Assembly: GCA_910578395.1 (NCBI GenBank)
Contig: CAJTPZ010000004.1
Coordinates: 191,126-255,125 of the forward strand
DNA from: an uncultured Muribaculaceae bacterium
GTDB lineage: Bacteria > Bacteroidota > Bacteroidia > Bacteroidales > Muribaculaceae
DNA: 64,000 nucleotides
Direction: 5' to 3'
Of the stretch, positions 49,589 through 59,030 are shown one piece after another. Under the pieces are notes generated by a model. That model did not search any database. It saw nothing but the letters and a program-made list of their open reading frames with translations, and had not been told where the DNA came from. Each line of letters starts with the position of its first letter. Within the stretch, counting starts at the first letter, position 1. Position numbers and translations under genes: made by a program.

Positions 49589-51220
49589 TTAAATATTCTT
49601 TTTACCCTTCTCCGCCCCGTAAGCGATAGCCGCCGACACAAAGTCGACAAATATTGGATTGGGATTCAACACCGTGGAACTGTATTCCGGGTGATATTGT
49701 GTCCCTATGTACCATCTTTTTTCAGGCAATTCCACAACTTCTACCAGATGCGTGTCAGGATTCTCTCCAACGCAACACATGCCGGCATTCTCAAACTGCT
49801 CACGATAATTGTTATTGAACTCAAATCTATGACGGTGACGTTCGCTAACCTCTGTCTTGCCATAGGCTTTCGATGCACGCGAGCCCTCCTTAAGCCTGCA
49901 TTCATATGCGCCAAGACGCATTGTGCCGCCAAGATTTGATATACTCTTCTGCTCTTCCATCAAGTCGATCACATTGTAGGGCGCAGTTGGATTCATCTCC
50001 GTGCTGTTCGCCTCTGACAACCCCAGTACATTACGGGCAAACTCTATAACCATGCACTGCATACCGAGGCATATACCGAAAGTCGGCACATCATGTTCAC
50101 GACACCACTTCAAAGCGACAAACTTCCCCTCTATACCTCGCTGCCCGAAGCCTGGAGCCACGATCACACCGTCCATCTCCCCCAAAAGTTCATCGACATT
50201 TCCGCCGTTGACCTTTTCGCTGTGTATCATTCTCAGGTCAAGCTTCACGCCATTGTAAGTCGCAGCCTGAAACAGTGCCTCATCTATCGACTTATAAGCA
50301 TCCTGAAGCTCTACATACTTCCCGACAAGGCCTATAGTCACCTTGCCCGTTGCATCCTGCATACGTCTTAGAAAATTCTTCCATGGCCCCATATCAGGCT
50401 CACCTGCAGCCACCACACCTGCTTTTCTTAGAACAAGATCATCGATATGCTGCTCATGCATCATCATGGGGACCTCGTAGATCGACGGAGCGTCAACACA
50501 CTGGATCACAGCCTCGGGTTGCACATTACAGAAAAGGGCGATCTTACGCCGCATTTCGGCAGGAATCTCCCGTTCCGTTCGCAACACAAGTATATCAGGC
50601 TGTATACCCACCTCCTGAAGCTGCTTCACCGAATGTTGGGTCGGCTTGGTTTTAAGCTCCTGTGCGGCCTTTATAAAAGGCACATAAGTCAAATGAACGC
50701 ACACACAGCTGTCGCCAAGCTCCCATTTCAACTGCCTCACACTTTCAATGAAAGGAAGCGACTCTATATCGCCCACTGTTCCACCGATTTCGGTGATCAC
50801 AAAATCATATTTTCCAGTGTTGCCAAGGAGCTTTACATTGCGTTTGATCTCATCGGTTATATGAGGGATAATCTGCACCGTCTTGCCAAGATAGTCACCA
50901 CGACGTTCCTTATTTATCACACTCTGATAGATTCTGCCTGTGGTTACATTATTGGCTCGCGACGTGTGGATATCGGTGAAGCGTTCATAATGACCGAGAT
51001 CCAGATCTGCCTCATGCCCGTCGTCTGTCACATAACATTCACCATGCTCATATGGATTAAGAGTACCGGGATCAATGTTTATATATGGATCAAACTTCTG
51101 GATTGTCAAACGATAACCGCGTGCTTTAAGCAGATTGGCAATCGACGAAGAGATGATACCTTTTCCAAGCGACGACACAACGCCGCCTGTTACGAAAATA
51201 TACTTTGTATCAACCTGCAT
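49589..51220 (-). CDS. pyrG: CTP synthase
   Basis: Makes CTP from UTP, ATP and glutamine. The 543-residue protein has the synthase domain (residues 1-275) starting with YIFVTGGVVSSLGKGIISSS and the class I glutaminase domain with GICLGMQ (catalytic cysteine near residue 387) and the His/Glu pair in QYHPEYSS. Length is normal. It is transcribed from the -7 element at 51268-51275. Confidence 0.98.
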   Translation of the reverse strand: MQVDTKYIFVTGGVVSSLGKGIISSSIANLLKARGYRLTIQKFDPYINIDPGTLNPYEHGECYVTDDGHEADLDLGHYERFTDIHTSRANNVTTGRIYQSVINKERRGDYLGKTVQIIPHITDEIKRNVKLLGNTGKYDFVITEIGGTVGDIESLPFIESVRQLKWELGDSCVCVHLTYVPFIKAAQELKTKPTQHSVKQLQEVGIQPDILVLRTEREIPAEMRRKIALFCNVQPEAVIQCVDAPSIYEVPMMMHEQHIDDLVLRKAGVVAAGEPDMGPWKNFLRRMQDATGKVTIGLVGKYVELQDAYKSIDEALFQAATYNGVKLDLRMIHSEKVNGGNVDELLGEMDGVIVAPGFGQRGIEGKFVALKWCREHDVPTFGICLGMQCMVIEFARNVLGLSEANSTEMNPTAPYNVIDLMEEQKSISNLGGTMRLGAYECRLKEGSRASKAYGKTEVSERHRHRFEFNNNYREQFENAGMCCVGENPDTHLVEVVELPEKRWYIGTQYHPEYSSTVLNPNPIFVDFVSAAIAYGAEKGKKNI

Positions 51221-51267
51221 AATTATAATTGTAAGCCTTTCTTGCCGATAAGATTTATTTCAAGCTA

Positions 51268-51275
51268 CAAATATA
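51268..51275 (-). promoter_or_regulatory. Promoter -7 element of pyrG-yidC
   Basis: Minus-strand TATATTTG, a perfect match, 47 bases upstream of the pyrG ATG. Confidence 0.6.
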
Positions 51276-51320
51276 CACCTTTTTCACAATTGCCACAATC
51301 GCAAGCGCGCGTACGCATAC

Positions 51321-51355
51321 AAAAAAGCGCACCCCGGTGTATCCGGAAGCGCGCT
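51321..51355 (-). terminator. Terminator of pckA
   Basis: Minus-strand AGCGC/GCGCT outer stem with an inner CCGG/CCGG stem, then six T. It separates pckA from the pyrG promoter. Confidence 0.75.
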
Positions 51356-51377
51356 ATTATTAAGTTGATGCCTGAAC

Positions 51378-52988
51378 TTACTTGTCGAGCTGAGGACCGG
51401 CAGCTACGAGAGCCTTGCCGGCCTCGTTGGTCTCATACTTCTTGAAGTTCTTGATGAAGCGTGAAGCGAGATCCTCCGCCTTGGTGTTCCACTCCTCTAC
51501 GTTAGCGTAGGTGTCACGCGGATCAAGGATCTTGGGATCAACACCGGGAAGCTCGGTCGGGATCTCGAAGTCGAAGATCGGGAGCTTCTTGGTGGGAGCA
51601 TTCAGGATAGCGCCGTCGAGGATAGCGTCGATGATACCGCGAGTGTCGCGGATCGAGATACGCTTGCCGGTGCCGTTCCAGCCTGTGTTCACGAGGTAAG
51701 CCTTTGCACCGCTCTTTTCCATCTTCTTCACGAGTTCCTCGGCATATTTTGTCGGGTGAAGCTCAAGGAATGCCTGACCGAAGCAAGCCGAGAAAGTCGG
51801 AGTCGGCTCTGTGATACCACGCTCTGTGCCTGCGAGTTTGGCAGTAAAGCCCGACAGGAAGTAGTACTTGGTCTGCTCGGGAGTCAGAATCGAAACGGGA
51901 GGAAGCACACCGAATGCGTCAGCCGAAAGGAAGATCACGTTCTTTGCTGCGGGACCGGCCGAAATAGGCTTAACGATATTATCGATGTGGTTGATCGGGT
52001 ACGATACACGGGTGTTCTCGGTCACACTCTTGTCAGCGAAATCGATCTTGCCGTCATTGTCAACTGTGACATTCTCGAGAAGCGCATCACGACGGATAGC
52101 GTTGTAAATATCGGGCTCGCTCTCCTTGTCGAGATTGATAACCTTTGCATAACAGCCACCCTCGAAGTTGAAGACGCCGTTGTCGTCCCAGCCATGCTCG
52201 TCATCACCTATAAGCAGACGCTTCGGGTCGGTCGAGAGAGTGGTTTTGCCGGTACCTGAAAGACCAAAGAAGATTGCGGTGTTCTCACCGTTCTTGTCAG
52301 TGTTGGCCGAGCAGTGCATTGAAGCGATTCCCTGCTGGGGGAGATAGTAGTTCATCATAGAGAACATACCCTTCTTCATCTCACCGCCATACCATGTGTT
52401 GATGATGACCTGCTCGCGCGAAGTTGTATTGAACACAACGGCAGTCTCCGAGTTAAGACCAAGCTCCTTGTAGTTCTCTACCTTGGCCTTCGATGCGTTG
52501 TACACAACAAAGTCAGGAGTGAAGTCCTTGAGTTCCTCCTCGGTGGGAGCGATAAACATATTTGTCACGAAGTGAGCCTGCCATGCAACCTCCACGATGA
52601 AGCGCACTGCCATGCGGGTGTCCTTGTTGGCACCGCAGAAACGATCCACAACATAAAGCTTCTTGTTAGAGAGCTCCTTCACTGCGATTTCCTTAACAGC
52701 AGCCCAGGTCTTCTCGGTAACAGGCTTGTTGTCATTCTTATATTCCTCCGAAGTCCACCACACGTTGTCCTTCGAGTTCTCGTCGAGCACGATGAACTTG
52801 TCCTTGGGCGAGCGGCCGGTGTAGATACCGGTCATCACGTTCACAGCGCCCAGTTCTGTCACTACTCCTTTTTCAAAACCCTCAAGAGTGGGAAGGGTCT
52901 CTTCTTTAAAAAGCTCCTCGTAAGAGGGGTTGTAGATAATCTCAGTGGTGCCGGTGATACCATACTGAGTTAAGTCAATCTTGCTCAT
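51378..52988 (-). CDS. pckA: Phosphoenolpyruvate carboxykinase (ATP)
   Basis: Interconverts oxaloacetate and phosphoenolpyruvate. In gut Bacteroidales it mainly fixes CO2 on the route to succinate. The 536-residue protein has TGIYTGRSPKDKFIV, the kinase-1a loop FGLSGTGKTTLST (near residue 240), the metal-site stretch LIGDDEHGWDDNGVFNFEGG and TRVSYPINHIDN. Length is normal. A 160-base leader with three hairpins lies between its promoter (53154-53161) and the ATG, a possible control region. Confidence 0.98.
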   Translation of the reverse strand: MSKIDLTQYGITGTTEIIYNPSYEELFKEETLPTLEGFEKGVVTELGAVNVMTGIYTGRSPKDKFIVLDENSKDNVWWTSEEYKNDNKPVTEKTWAAVKEIAVKELSNKKLYVVDRFCGANKDTRMAVRFIVEVAWQAHFVTNMFIAPTEEELKDFTPDFVVYNASKAKVENYKELGLNSETAVVFNTTSREQVIINTWYGGEMKKGMFSMMNYYLPQQGIASMHCSANTDKNGENTAIFFGLSGTGKTTLSTDPKRLLIGDDEHGWDDNGVFNFEGGCYAKVINLDKESEPDIYNAIRRDALLENVTVDNDGKIDFADKSVTENTRVSYPINHIDNIVKPISAGPAAKNVIFLSADAFGVLPPVSILTPEQTKYYFLSGFTAKLAGTERGITEPTPTFSACFGQAFLELHPTKYAEELVKKMEKSGAKAYLVNTGWNGTGKRISIRDTRGIIDAILDGAILNAPTKKLPIFDFEIPTELPGVDPKILDPRDTYANVEEWNTKAEDLASRFIKNFKKYETNEAGKALVAAGPQLDK

Positions 52989-53053
52989 TTCCGTTTTATT
53001 AGAAAGATTTGTTGATATTGGTTGTTACTTTTCTTTTTTACCATGCGGCTACC

Positions 53054-53138
53054 GACATCGGCGTCCAATGTCCAGGCCGTTCACCGACAAATAACTCCCC
53101 TGTGACTAAGCCACAGAGAAACTTGTCGTAAGGACAAG
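53054..53138 (-). promoter_or_regulatory. Structured leader of pckA with three hairpins
   Basis: Hairpins GACAT/ATGTC (53054-53058, 53068-53072), CTGTG/CACAG (53100-53104, 53112-53116) and CTTGTC/GACAAG (53122-53127, 53133-53138) follow each other in the long 5' leader. No known riboswitch pattern was recognised. Confidence 0.4.
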
Positions 53139-53153
53139 GTTATTCATCCAACG

Positions 53154-53161
53154 CAAAGTTA
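53154..53161 (-). promoter_or_regulatory. Promoter -7 element of pckA
   Basis: Minus-strand TAACTTTG, a perfect match. It lies 165 bases before the ATG, giving the long structured leader. Confidence 0.55.
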
Positions 53162-53218
53162 ATCTTATTTTCTTTAAACCCGCCAACTTTCATCCTTTTT
53201 TTATTTAAAAAATACCAT

Positions 53219-53226
53219 TATTTTTG
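53219..53226 (+). promoter_or_regulatory. Promoter -7 element of porX
   Basis: TATTTTTG, a perfect match, ending six bases before the ATG at 53233. The transcript would be leaderless or nearly so. Confidence 0.55.
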
Positions 53227-53232
53227 TTGTGT

Positions 53233-54825
53233 ATGAGCTATGATCGCATCGACACCACACAACCACTCGCCGAAATCCTTTGGGCCGACGATGAGATAGA
53301 CCTGCTGAGGCCTCATATCCTTTTCCTGTCAGCTAAAGGATACAGGGTCACACCTGTTCGGTCAGGAAACGATGCGATTACAGCGATAACCGCCGGCTCT
53401 CCTCGTTTCGATCTGGTTTTCCTCGACGAAAACATGCCCGGACTTTCAGGACTTGACACCCTCGATAAAATCAAGGCTTTGACACCGAACACTCCGATAG
53501 CGCTCATAACCAAAAGCGACGACGAACAGATCATGGACATAGCCGTAGGAAACCGCATAGCCGACTATCTGATAAAACCGGTAAATCCAAGCCAGATACT
53601 TCTGTCAATAAAGAAGGTGCTCCACAGCGACAGACTCATCACCGAAACCGATTCACGTCGCAGCCGTGAGCACTACCTCAGTCTCAACGGATCCATCGAC
53701 AAGGCAGACTCTATTGAAGATTGGCAGAAAATCTACCGTATACTTGCCGAAAGCAGTGTAAGTCTCGACTCCACGCAATCCGACACCGCCACAATCTTCA
53801 ACTCTATCATCGACCGCGCAAACAACGCGTTCTTCCGGTTTGTCAGACACAATTACGGACATTGGATATCAGCACGCGAATACGGCGACAACCCGATCAT
53901 GAGCCCCGACGTTCTTGACAGAACGGTACTTCCACTCATCCGGCAGGAAAAACGTCCGGTATTCCTGTTGCTCGACAATCTCACGCTCAGCCAATGGATC
54001 ATAGCCAAGTCGATATTTACTTCCCGATTCAACATCTCCGACGAAACACTCTACACCGCCATACTTCCCTCCTCGACCCAATATTGCCGCAACGCCATCC
54101 TCTCCGGACTGATGCCGCTTGATATTGCGTCAAGATTCCCCGAACTTTGGGTCAATGAGAAATCAAGTTCCGGAAAAAACCTCGCGGAAGAGACTATGCT
54201 GCGCGACTGGGCTGACAGACGGCAACTGAAAGACCGCACCATTTCCTATATCCACACCACCGACACCGCATCGATACGCCTGCTGTCTCGCTCTTTCAGA
54301 GAGACTGCCGCCTCGACCGACGACCTTACTGTAATCATCGTCAACTTTACCGACATGCTTTCTCACTCGGTAACCGACAATCCCATCCTCCGTGAGATCG
54401 CACCCGACGATGCAGCGTTCAGGTCGATATTCCTCTCCTGGCTGAGTCACAGCCCGCTGCGAAAACTAATAGAAAATATAGCCGATGCGCGACGCCCCAT
54501 TGTTGTAACCACCGACCACGGCTCAATCAAAGTCACAAATCCGGTGCGCATATCCGCAGGACGCGATTCAACATCTGCCATGCGTTATAAAATAGGACGG
54601 AACATCTCATTTCCTCCCAAACAGACGTTCGAGATGCAACGACCGCACCAATTCCGAATTCCGGCCGGCATATCGTCATCATGCGTCATTGCCGGCCGAC
54701 GCGACTTCCTCCTATACCCTAACGATTTTAACCGATACGCCGGAATGTATGCCGGCACCTACCAGCACGGAGGCATATCCATGCAGGAAATGATCCTACC
54801 GCTCGTCACACTTGTTCCAAAATGA
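53233..54825 (+). CDS. porX: PorX-type response regulator with PglZ phosphatase domain
   Basis: The 530-residue protein has a CheY-like receiver (residues 12-130) with acidic pocket ADDE (19-22 region), phosphoacceptor Asp65 in FLDENMPG, and Lys115 in LIKPVNP. The rest is the PglZ/alkaline-phosphatase-superfamily domain with metal-binding VTTDHGSI near residue 425. PorX of Porphyromonas activates type 9 secretion genes and hydrolyses nucleotide signals. No type 9 secretion genes are visible here. The ATG at 53233 lies just after the -7 element. It overlaps tsaE by four bases. Confidence 0.9.
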   Translation: MSYDRIDTTQPLAEILWADDEIDLLRPHILFLSAKGYRVTPVRSGNDAITAITAGSPRFDLVFLDENMPGLSGLDTLDKIKALTPNTPIALITKSDDEQIMDIAVGNRIADYLIKPVNPSQILLSIKKVLHSDRLITETDSRRSREHYLSLNGSIDKADSIEDWQKIYRILAESSVSLDSTQSDTATIFNSIIDRANNAFFRFVRHNYGHWISAREYGDNPIMSPDVLDRTVLPLIRQEKRPVFLLLDNLTLSQWIIAKSIFTSRFNISDETLYTAILPSSTQYCRNAILSGLMPLDIASRFPELWVNEKSSSGKNLAEETMLRDWADRRQLKDRTISYIHTTDTASIRLLSRSFRETAASTDDLTVIIVNFTDMLSHSVTDNPILREIAPDDAAFRSIFLSWLSHSPLRKLIENIADARRPIVVTTDHGSIKVTNPVRISAGRDSTSAMRYKIGRNISFPPKQTFEMQRPHQFRIPAGISSSCVIAGRRDFLLYPNDFNRYAGMYAGTYQHGGISMQEMILPLVTLVPK

Positions 54826-55265
54826 AAGAAACTACATTCAAAATCTCAGCTGACTCTCAGTCAGCGATCGACCAGGCCGCCGACCTAATCCTTGAAGCTG
54901 CCGACGGTTGTTCGGTAATAGCATTCCATGGCGAAATGGGCGCCGGAAAGACCACCATAATCAGCGCGCTCGCAAAAGCTCTTGGAGTTGCTGCCGATGA
55001 AATCTCTTCGCCGTCATTCTCAATCGTCAACGAGTATCGTTCCGACGCCACTGCCGAACTAATCTATCACTTCGACCTATACCGTCTGCAGTCGATCGAT
55101 CAGGCTGTCGAGATCGGAGTTGAGGATTATTTCGACTCCGGAGCACTGTGCCTCATAGAATGGCCAGATATAATCGACCCGCTGCTTCCTGTTGCAACAA
55201 CTGATATTTTCATCAAAGTCCTCCCCGACTCATCAAGGGAGATACGCATTGTCAACCCTATCTGA
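54822..55265 (+). CDS. tsaE: tRNA threonylcarbamoyladenosine biosynthesis protein TsaE
   Basis: ATPase partner of the TsaB-TsaD complex in t6A synthesis. The 147-residue protein has the Walker A loop FHGEMGAGKTTIISAL near residue 38, SSPSFSIVNEY for switch contacts, and FDLYRLQSIDQAVEIGVEDYF, split here, plus CLIEWPD, all typical. It overlaps porX by four bases; birA follows after 13. The t6A partner tsaD is at 17944-18987. Confidence 0.95.
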   Translation: MKETTFKISADSQSAIDQAADLILEAADGCSVIAFHGEMGAGKTTIISALAKALGVAADEISSPSFSIVNEYRSDATAELIYHFDLYRLQSIDQAVEIGVEDYFDSGALCLIEWPDIIDPLLPVATTDIFIKVLPDSSREIRIVNPI

Positions 55266-55278
55266 CATCACAGACCCG

Positions 55279-56046
55279 ATGGAACTGACCCTGCAGCAAT
55301 GCGACTCGACCAACACCGAGATGAAACGCATCATTGAATCCGGACGCTTTCTGCCTTCCGGGTCAACCGTCCGTGCCATCGCGCAGACAGCCGGACGCGG
55401 ACAGAGAGGAAACTCATGGGAAGCCGAACCTGGCAAAAATCTCACATTTTCCATACTGTTGCGTCCCGGTGGACTACTGCCAAAACATCATTTTCTCGTT
55501 TCCGAAGCAATTGCGATAGCCACCGCCTCATTTCTGGCCGGTATAATAGGTGACAGCCACAAAGACACGGTAAAAATCAAATGGCCTAACGACATATACT
55601 TCGGCGACCGCAAAATAGCCGGCATACTCATCGAAAATTCACTGGGCATGTCCGGACAGATATTACAGACAATAGCCGGTATCGGAATCAACATAAATCA
55701 GCAGACATTCTCCGACTCGATCCCAAACCCTATATCCGTCAGAAACATTATAGGATCCGATCTCGATCTCGATACACTCATGCCACGCATCTCGAGATCC
55801 GTGACCGCTTTTGTCGACAGTCTTGCTCCCATCATTGCATCAGGCACATCGCTGACCGACTTTGAAAGCATGTACCACAGCTGGCTATGGCGTGCCGACG
55901 GATTCTACAACTGGCGCGACACAGCCTCCGGAGAGATATTCTCCGCCAAAATAGATAAAGTAATGTCAAACGGACAGATAATACTTCGACTGCACGACGA
56001 CAATACCATAGGCTACATGTTCAAGGAAGTCGAAGCCGTCATTTGA
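55279..56046 (+). CDS. birA: Biotin--[acetyl-CoA-carboxylase] ligase
   Basis: Attaches biotin to carboxylase carrier proteins. The 255-residue enzyme is of the single-function type, without the DNA-binding domain of E. coli BirA. Marks are CDSTNTEMKR, the biotinyl-AMP loop GRGQRGNSWEAEPGKNL, IKWPNDIYFGDRKIAGILIEN near residue 105, split here, and GIGININQ. The ATG at 55279 (MELTLQQ) matches family N-termini. TTG codons at 55192 and 55249 lie in the same open frame and overlap tsaE. Confidence 0.92.
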   Translation: MELTLQQCDSTNTEMKRIIESGRFLPSGSTVRAIAQTAGRGQRGNSWEAEPGKNLTFSILLRPGGLLPKHHFLVSEAIAIATASFLAGIIGDSHKDTVKIKWPNDIYFGDRKIAGILIENSLGMSGQILQTIAGIGININQQTFSDSIPNPISVRNIIGSDLDLDTLMPRISRSVTAFVDSLAPIIASGTSLTDFESMYHSWLWRADGFYNWRDTASGEIFSAKIDKVMSNGQIILRLHDDNTIGYMFKEVEAVI

Positions 56047-56064
56047 GAAATTGCAACATATACC

Positions 56065-58062
56065 ATGGAACATACACCTATAAAGAACTTCAACGACGAA
56101 AGAGACCTGCGTCTGCTCGAACTGCTTAGCCAGACCTTTGGAACAGTAAGTGCCGCGAGTACCGAAATAATCAATCTGGAAGCGATACTCAATCTACCCA
56201 AAGGCACGGAACACTTCGTCGCCGACCTCCATGGTGAGCACGCAGCATTCAATCATATTCTACGCAACGCATCCGGAAACATAAAGAGAAAAGTAACCGA
56301 CCTATTCGGTAACTCGATGCGTGAATCCGACATAAGACAGCTATGCTCCCTTATCTACTATCCCGAAAAAAAGCTCGAGCTCATACGCATAGAGGAGCCT
56401 GATCTTTCCGACTTCTACAATATCACTCTCCACCGGCTGATTTCAGTCTGCCAGTCGGTCTCGTCAAAGTACACCCGCTCAAAAGTCCGCAAAGCACTGC
56501 CGCCAGAGTTTGCCTATATAATAGAGGAACTGTTGCATGAATCACCTTCCGACGAAGACAAGCAGGCCTACTTCTCGCGCATCATCGAAACAATCATTTC
56601 AACCGGACAGGCCGACGCATTCATTGTCGAAATGTGCAGGCTCATACAACGCCTTTCTATAGACCAGCTGCACATACTCGGCGATATATTCGACCGCGGC
56701 CCGGGAGCACACCTGATTCTCGACGATCTATGCTCCTACTCGAGGTTTGACATACAATGGGGTAACCACGACGCCCTTTGGATGGGCGCAGCGGCCGGAA
56801 ACGACGCATGCATCGCCAATGTGCTGCGCCTGTCATTGCGCTATGCCAACCTGACAACTCTCGACGACGGCTACGGAATCAGTCTGCTACCGCTTGCGAC
56901 ATTCGCAATGGAGACCTATGCCGATGACCCGGCCACACAATTCCTTCCAATCACCGGACCAGAATCACGCATCGACCAAAAGACGTGTCAGCTTATAGCT
57001 CTCATGCACAAAGCCATCGCCGTAATCCAGTTCAAACTTGAAGGTAACCTCATTTCAAATCACCCCGAGTGGAACATGGAAAACCGGAAGCTACTGCACC
57101 ACATCTCAGCCGATCGTCAGCAGATCTTTCTTCCCGAAGAAAACAATACGTTCTGTCTCAACGACACGAACTTTCCCACAATCGACCCGCAGGATCCCTA
57201 TAGACTCACTTCAGAAGAGAAATCACTTGTCGAGAAACTGCATCACTCTTTTCGCGTGAGCGACAAACTGCGCCGGCACATGAAAGTACTGCTATCCAAC
57301 GGCAACCTTTACAATGTGTGCAACTCAAACCTTCTCTTCCACGCTTCGATGCCGATCAACCACGACGGATCGTTCAAAAACGTCTTCGTCTTGGATGGAC
57401 ATTACTCCGGACGAAAGCTATACGACCGCATAAGCCATCTGTTGCGTGCGGCCTACAACGACGACGCGCCAGCCGAGACAAGGCAATATGCGAAGGACTA
57501 CTACTGGTATCTATGGTGCGGTCCCGATTCGCCGCTATTCGATAAAAGCCGAATGACAACATTCGAGCGCTATTTTATTGATGACAAATCAACTCATATC
57601 GAAGAAAAAGGAGCTTACTATACTCTGCGTGACCGTGTCGATATATGCGAGATGATACTCGACGAATTTTCCGTTTCAGGAAAGCACCGGCACATCATAA
57701 ACGGCCATGTTCCAGTAAAAGCCGTAAAAGGCGAGTCGCCAATACGTGCCGACGGAAGGCTCATGGTCATTGATGGAGGTTTCGCTGAAGCCTATCATAA
57801 TAAAACAGGCACAGCCGGATACACTCTCGTATATCACAGCACAGGGTTTGTGCTCGTTCAGCACGAGCCATTCTCATCGGTCGACGAGGTAATCCGCACA
57901 GGATCCGACATTGCCGGAACAACCGTAATTGTCGAGTCTTCCGCCAAACGAATCAGAGTACGTGACACCGACAAAGGACGTGTGCTTGCCAACCAGATCA
58001 ACGAGCTGAAAGCTCTTCTGCACGCCTATAGAAACGGCACTATCCCCGAACGCAAAAAATGA
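56065..58062 (+). CDS. fbp: Fructose-1,6-bisphosphatase class III
   Basis: Hydrolyses fructose 1,6-bisphosphate in gluconeogenesis. The 665-residue product is of the class III (Firmicutes/Bacteroides) type with a calcineurin-like core: HFVADLHGEHAAFNHIL near residue 51, LGDIFDRGPGAHL near 205, QWGNHDALWMGAA near 232, and INGHVPVKAVKGESP near 547. These supply the metal ligands. Size matches the family. It overlaps the GT90 gene by four bases. With pckA next door on the other strand, gluconeogenic genes cluster here. Confidence 0.95.
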   Translation: MEHTPIKNFNDERDLRLLELLSQTFGTVSAASTEIINLEAILNLPKGTEHFVADLHGEHAAFNHILRNASGNIKRKVTDLFGNSMRESDIRQLCSLIYYPEKKLELIRIEEPDLSDFYNITLHRLISVCQSVSSKYTRSKVRKALPPEFAYIIEELLHESPSDEDKQAYFSRIIETIISTGQADAFIVEMCRLIQRLSIDQLHILGDIFDRGPGAHLILDDLCSYSRFDIQWGNHDALWMGAAAGNDACIANVLRLSLRYANLTTLDDGYGISLLPLATFAMETYADDPATQFLPITGPESRIDQKTCQLIALMHKAIAVIQFKLEGNLISNHPEWNMENRKLLHHISADRQQIFLPEENNTFCLNDTNFPTIDPQDPYRLTSEEKSLVEKLHHSFRVSDKLRRHMKVLLSNGNLYNVCNSNLLFHASMPINHDGSFKNVFVLDGHYSGRKLYDRISHLLRAAYNDDAPAETRQYAKDYYWYLWCGPDSPLFDKSRMTTFERYFIDDKSTHIEEKGAYYTLRDRVDICEMILDEFSVSGKHRHIINGHVPVKAVKGESPIRADGRLMVIDGGFAEAYHNKTGTAGYTLVYHSTGFVLVQHEPFSSVDEVIRTGSDIAGTTVIVESSAKRIRVRDTDKGRVLANQINELKALLHAYRNGTIPERKK

Positions 58063-59024
58063 AACTGAGATACTTTGCCGACCGTTTTTACAACTACTTT
58101 TCAACTCGCATCCTCGGTGCGCGTGACCCTCATGACATTTTCAATACATTATCTGCCGAAGAGCTGACCTGGGCTAAAGACAGGGCTAAATACTGTTGTC
58201 CGCTAAATCCCGTAGCACACAGACAGTCATTCACCTTTTATCGCGACTCAGAGCGAGGCACTCTACAATTATCAGACCTCACATTCCCATTCTTCGCCAA
58301 AGGACCACGCCACAGCAACTATATTCTGGACCTGTTCAACACTCTCGCCTACTTTCCGCGCGATCTATGGGTAAATTATATATTCGGTGACATCACTGAG
58401 ATCCCCGATATACCAACGTTTGTAAAAAGCAGACCTATATGTCCCGGCAATAACAACTCTGTTATAGTTCCACTCAACACACACCGCCACTTTCAGTGGG
58501 TTGATGACACCACACCTTGGATCGAGAAAAAATCCGCATGTGTCATGCGAAATCTTTGGGCCAACAAGAAACGCGCTGACATGCTTGATAAATGGCATGG
58601 AAATCCACATTTCGATCTCGGCATTACCGGCAATTTCGATGGAAGGCCCGAATGGACGGTTCAACCCATGACAAGGCAACAGCAACTCGGATTCCGCTAC
58701 ATAGCATGTATTGAGGGAAACGATGTAGCCACAAACCTCAAATGGGTGATGTCGAGCAATTCAATAGCCCTGATGCCGCGCCCCGAATTTGAGATATGGT
58801 TCATGGAAGGACGTCTGAAACCCGACTACCACTATCTCGAAGTAAAGCCTGATTACTCCGACGCTCTTGAAAAAATGCAATGGCTTGACAAAAATCCATC
58901 AAAAGCCGACGCGATCATCGCCAACGCACATGATTGGGTCAGCCGTTTCAGGAATCCGCGCGTCGAACTTGCCGCAGCCATTCTCACCGCAAGCCGCTAC
59001 TTCCACGCCACCGGACAACTCTGA
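58059..59024 (+). CDS. GT90 (CAP10-like) glycosyltransferase
   Basis: A 321-residue protein of the family 90 type, related to fungal CAP10 and to bacterial LPS-modifying sugar transferases. Visible marks: WVNYIFGDITEIPDIPTFVKS, split here, LNTHRHFQWVDD, RYIACIEGNDVATNLKWVM, split here, SNSIALMPRPEFEIW. GT90 enzymes usually add xylose, glucuronate or galactose. The acceptor is unknown. It overlaps fbp by four bases and lies tail to tail with the LTA-synthase-like gene, so an envelope-glycan role is plausible. Confidence 0.85.
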   Translation: MKLRYFADRFYNYFSTRILGARDPHDIFNTLSAEELTWAKDRAKYCCPLNPVAHRQSFTFYRDSERGTLQLSDLTFPFFAKGPRHSNYILDLFNTLAYFPRDLWVNYIFGDITEIPDIPTFVKSRPICPGNNNSVIVPLNTHRHFQWVDDTTPWIEKKSACVMRNLWANKKRADMLDKWHGNPHFDLGITGNFDGRPEWTVQPMTRQQQLGFRYIACIEGNDVATNLKWVMSSNSIALMPRPEFEIWFMEGRLKPDYHYLEVKPDYSDALEKMQWLDKNPSKADAIIANAHDWVSRFRNPRVELAAAILTASRYFHATGQL

Positions 59025-59030
59025 TATTAC

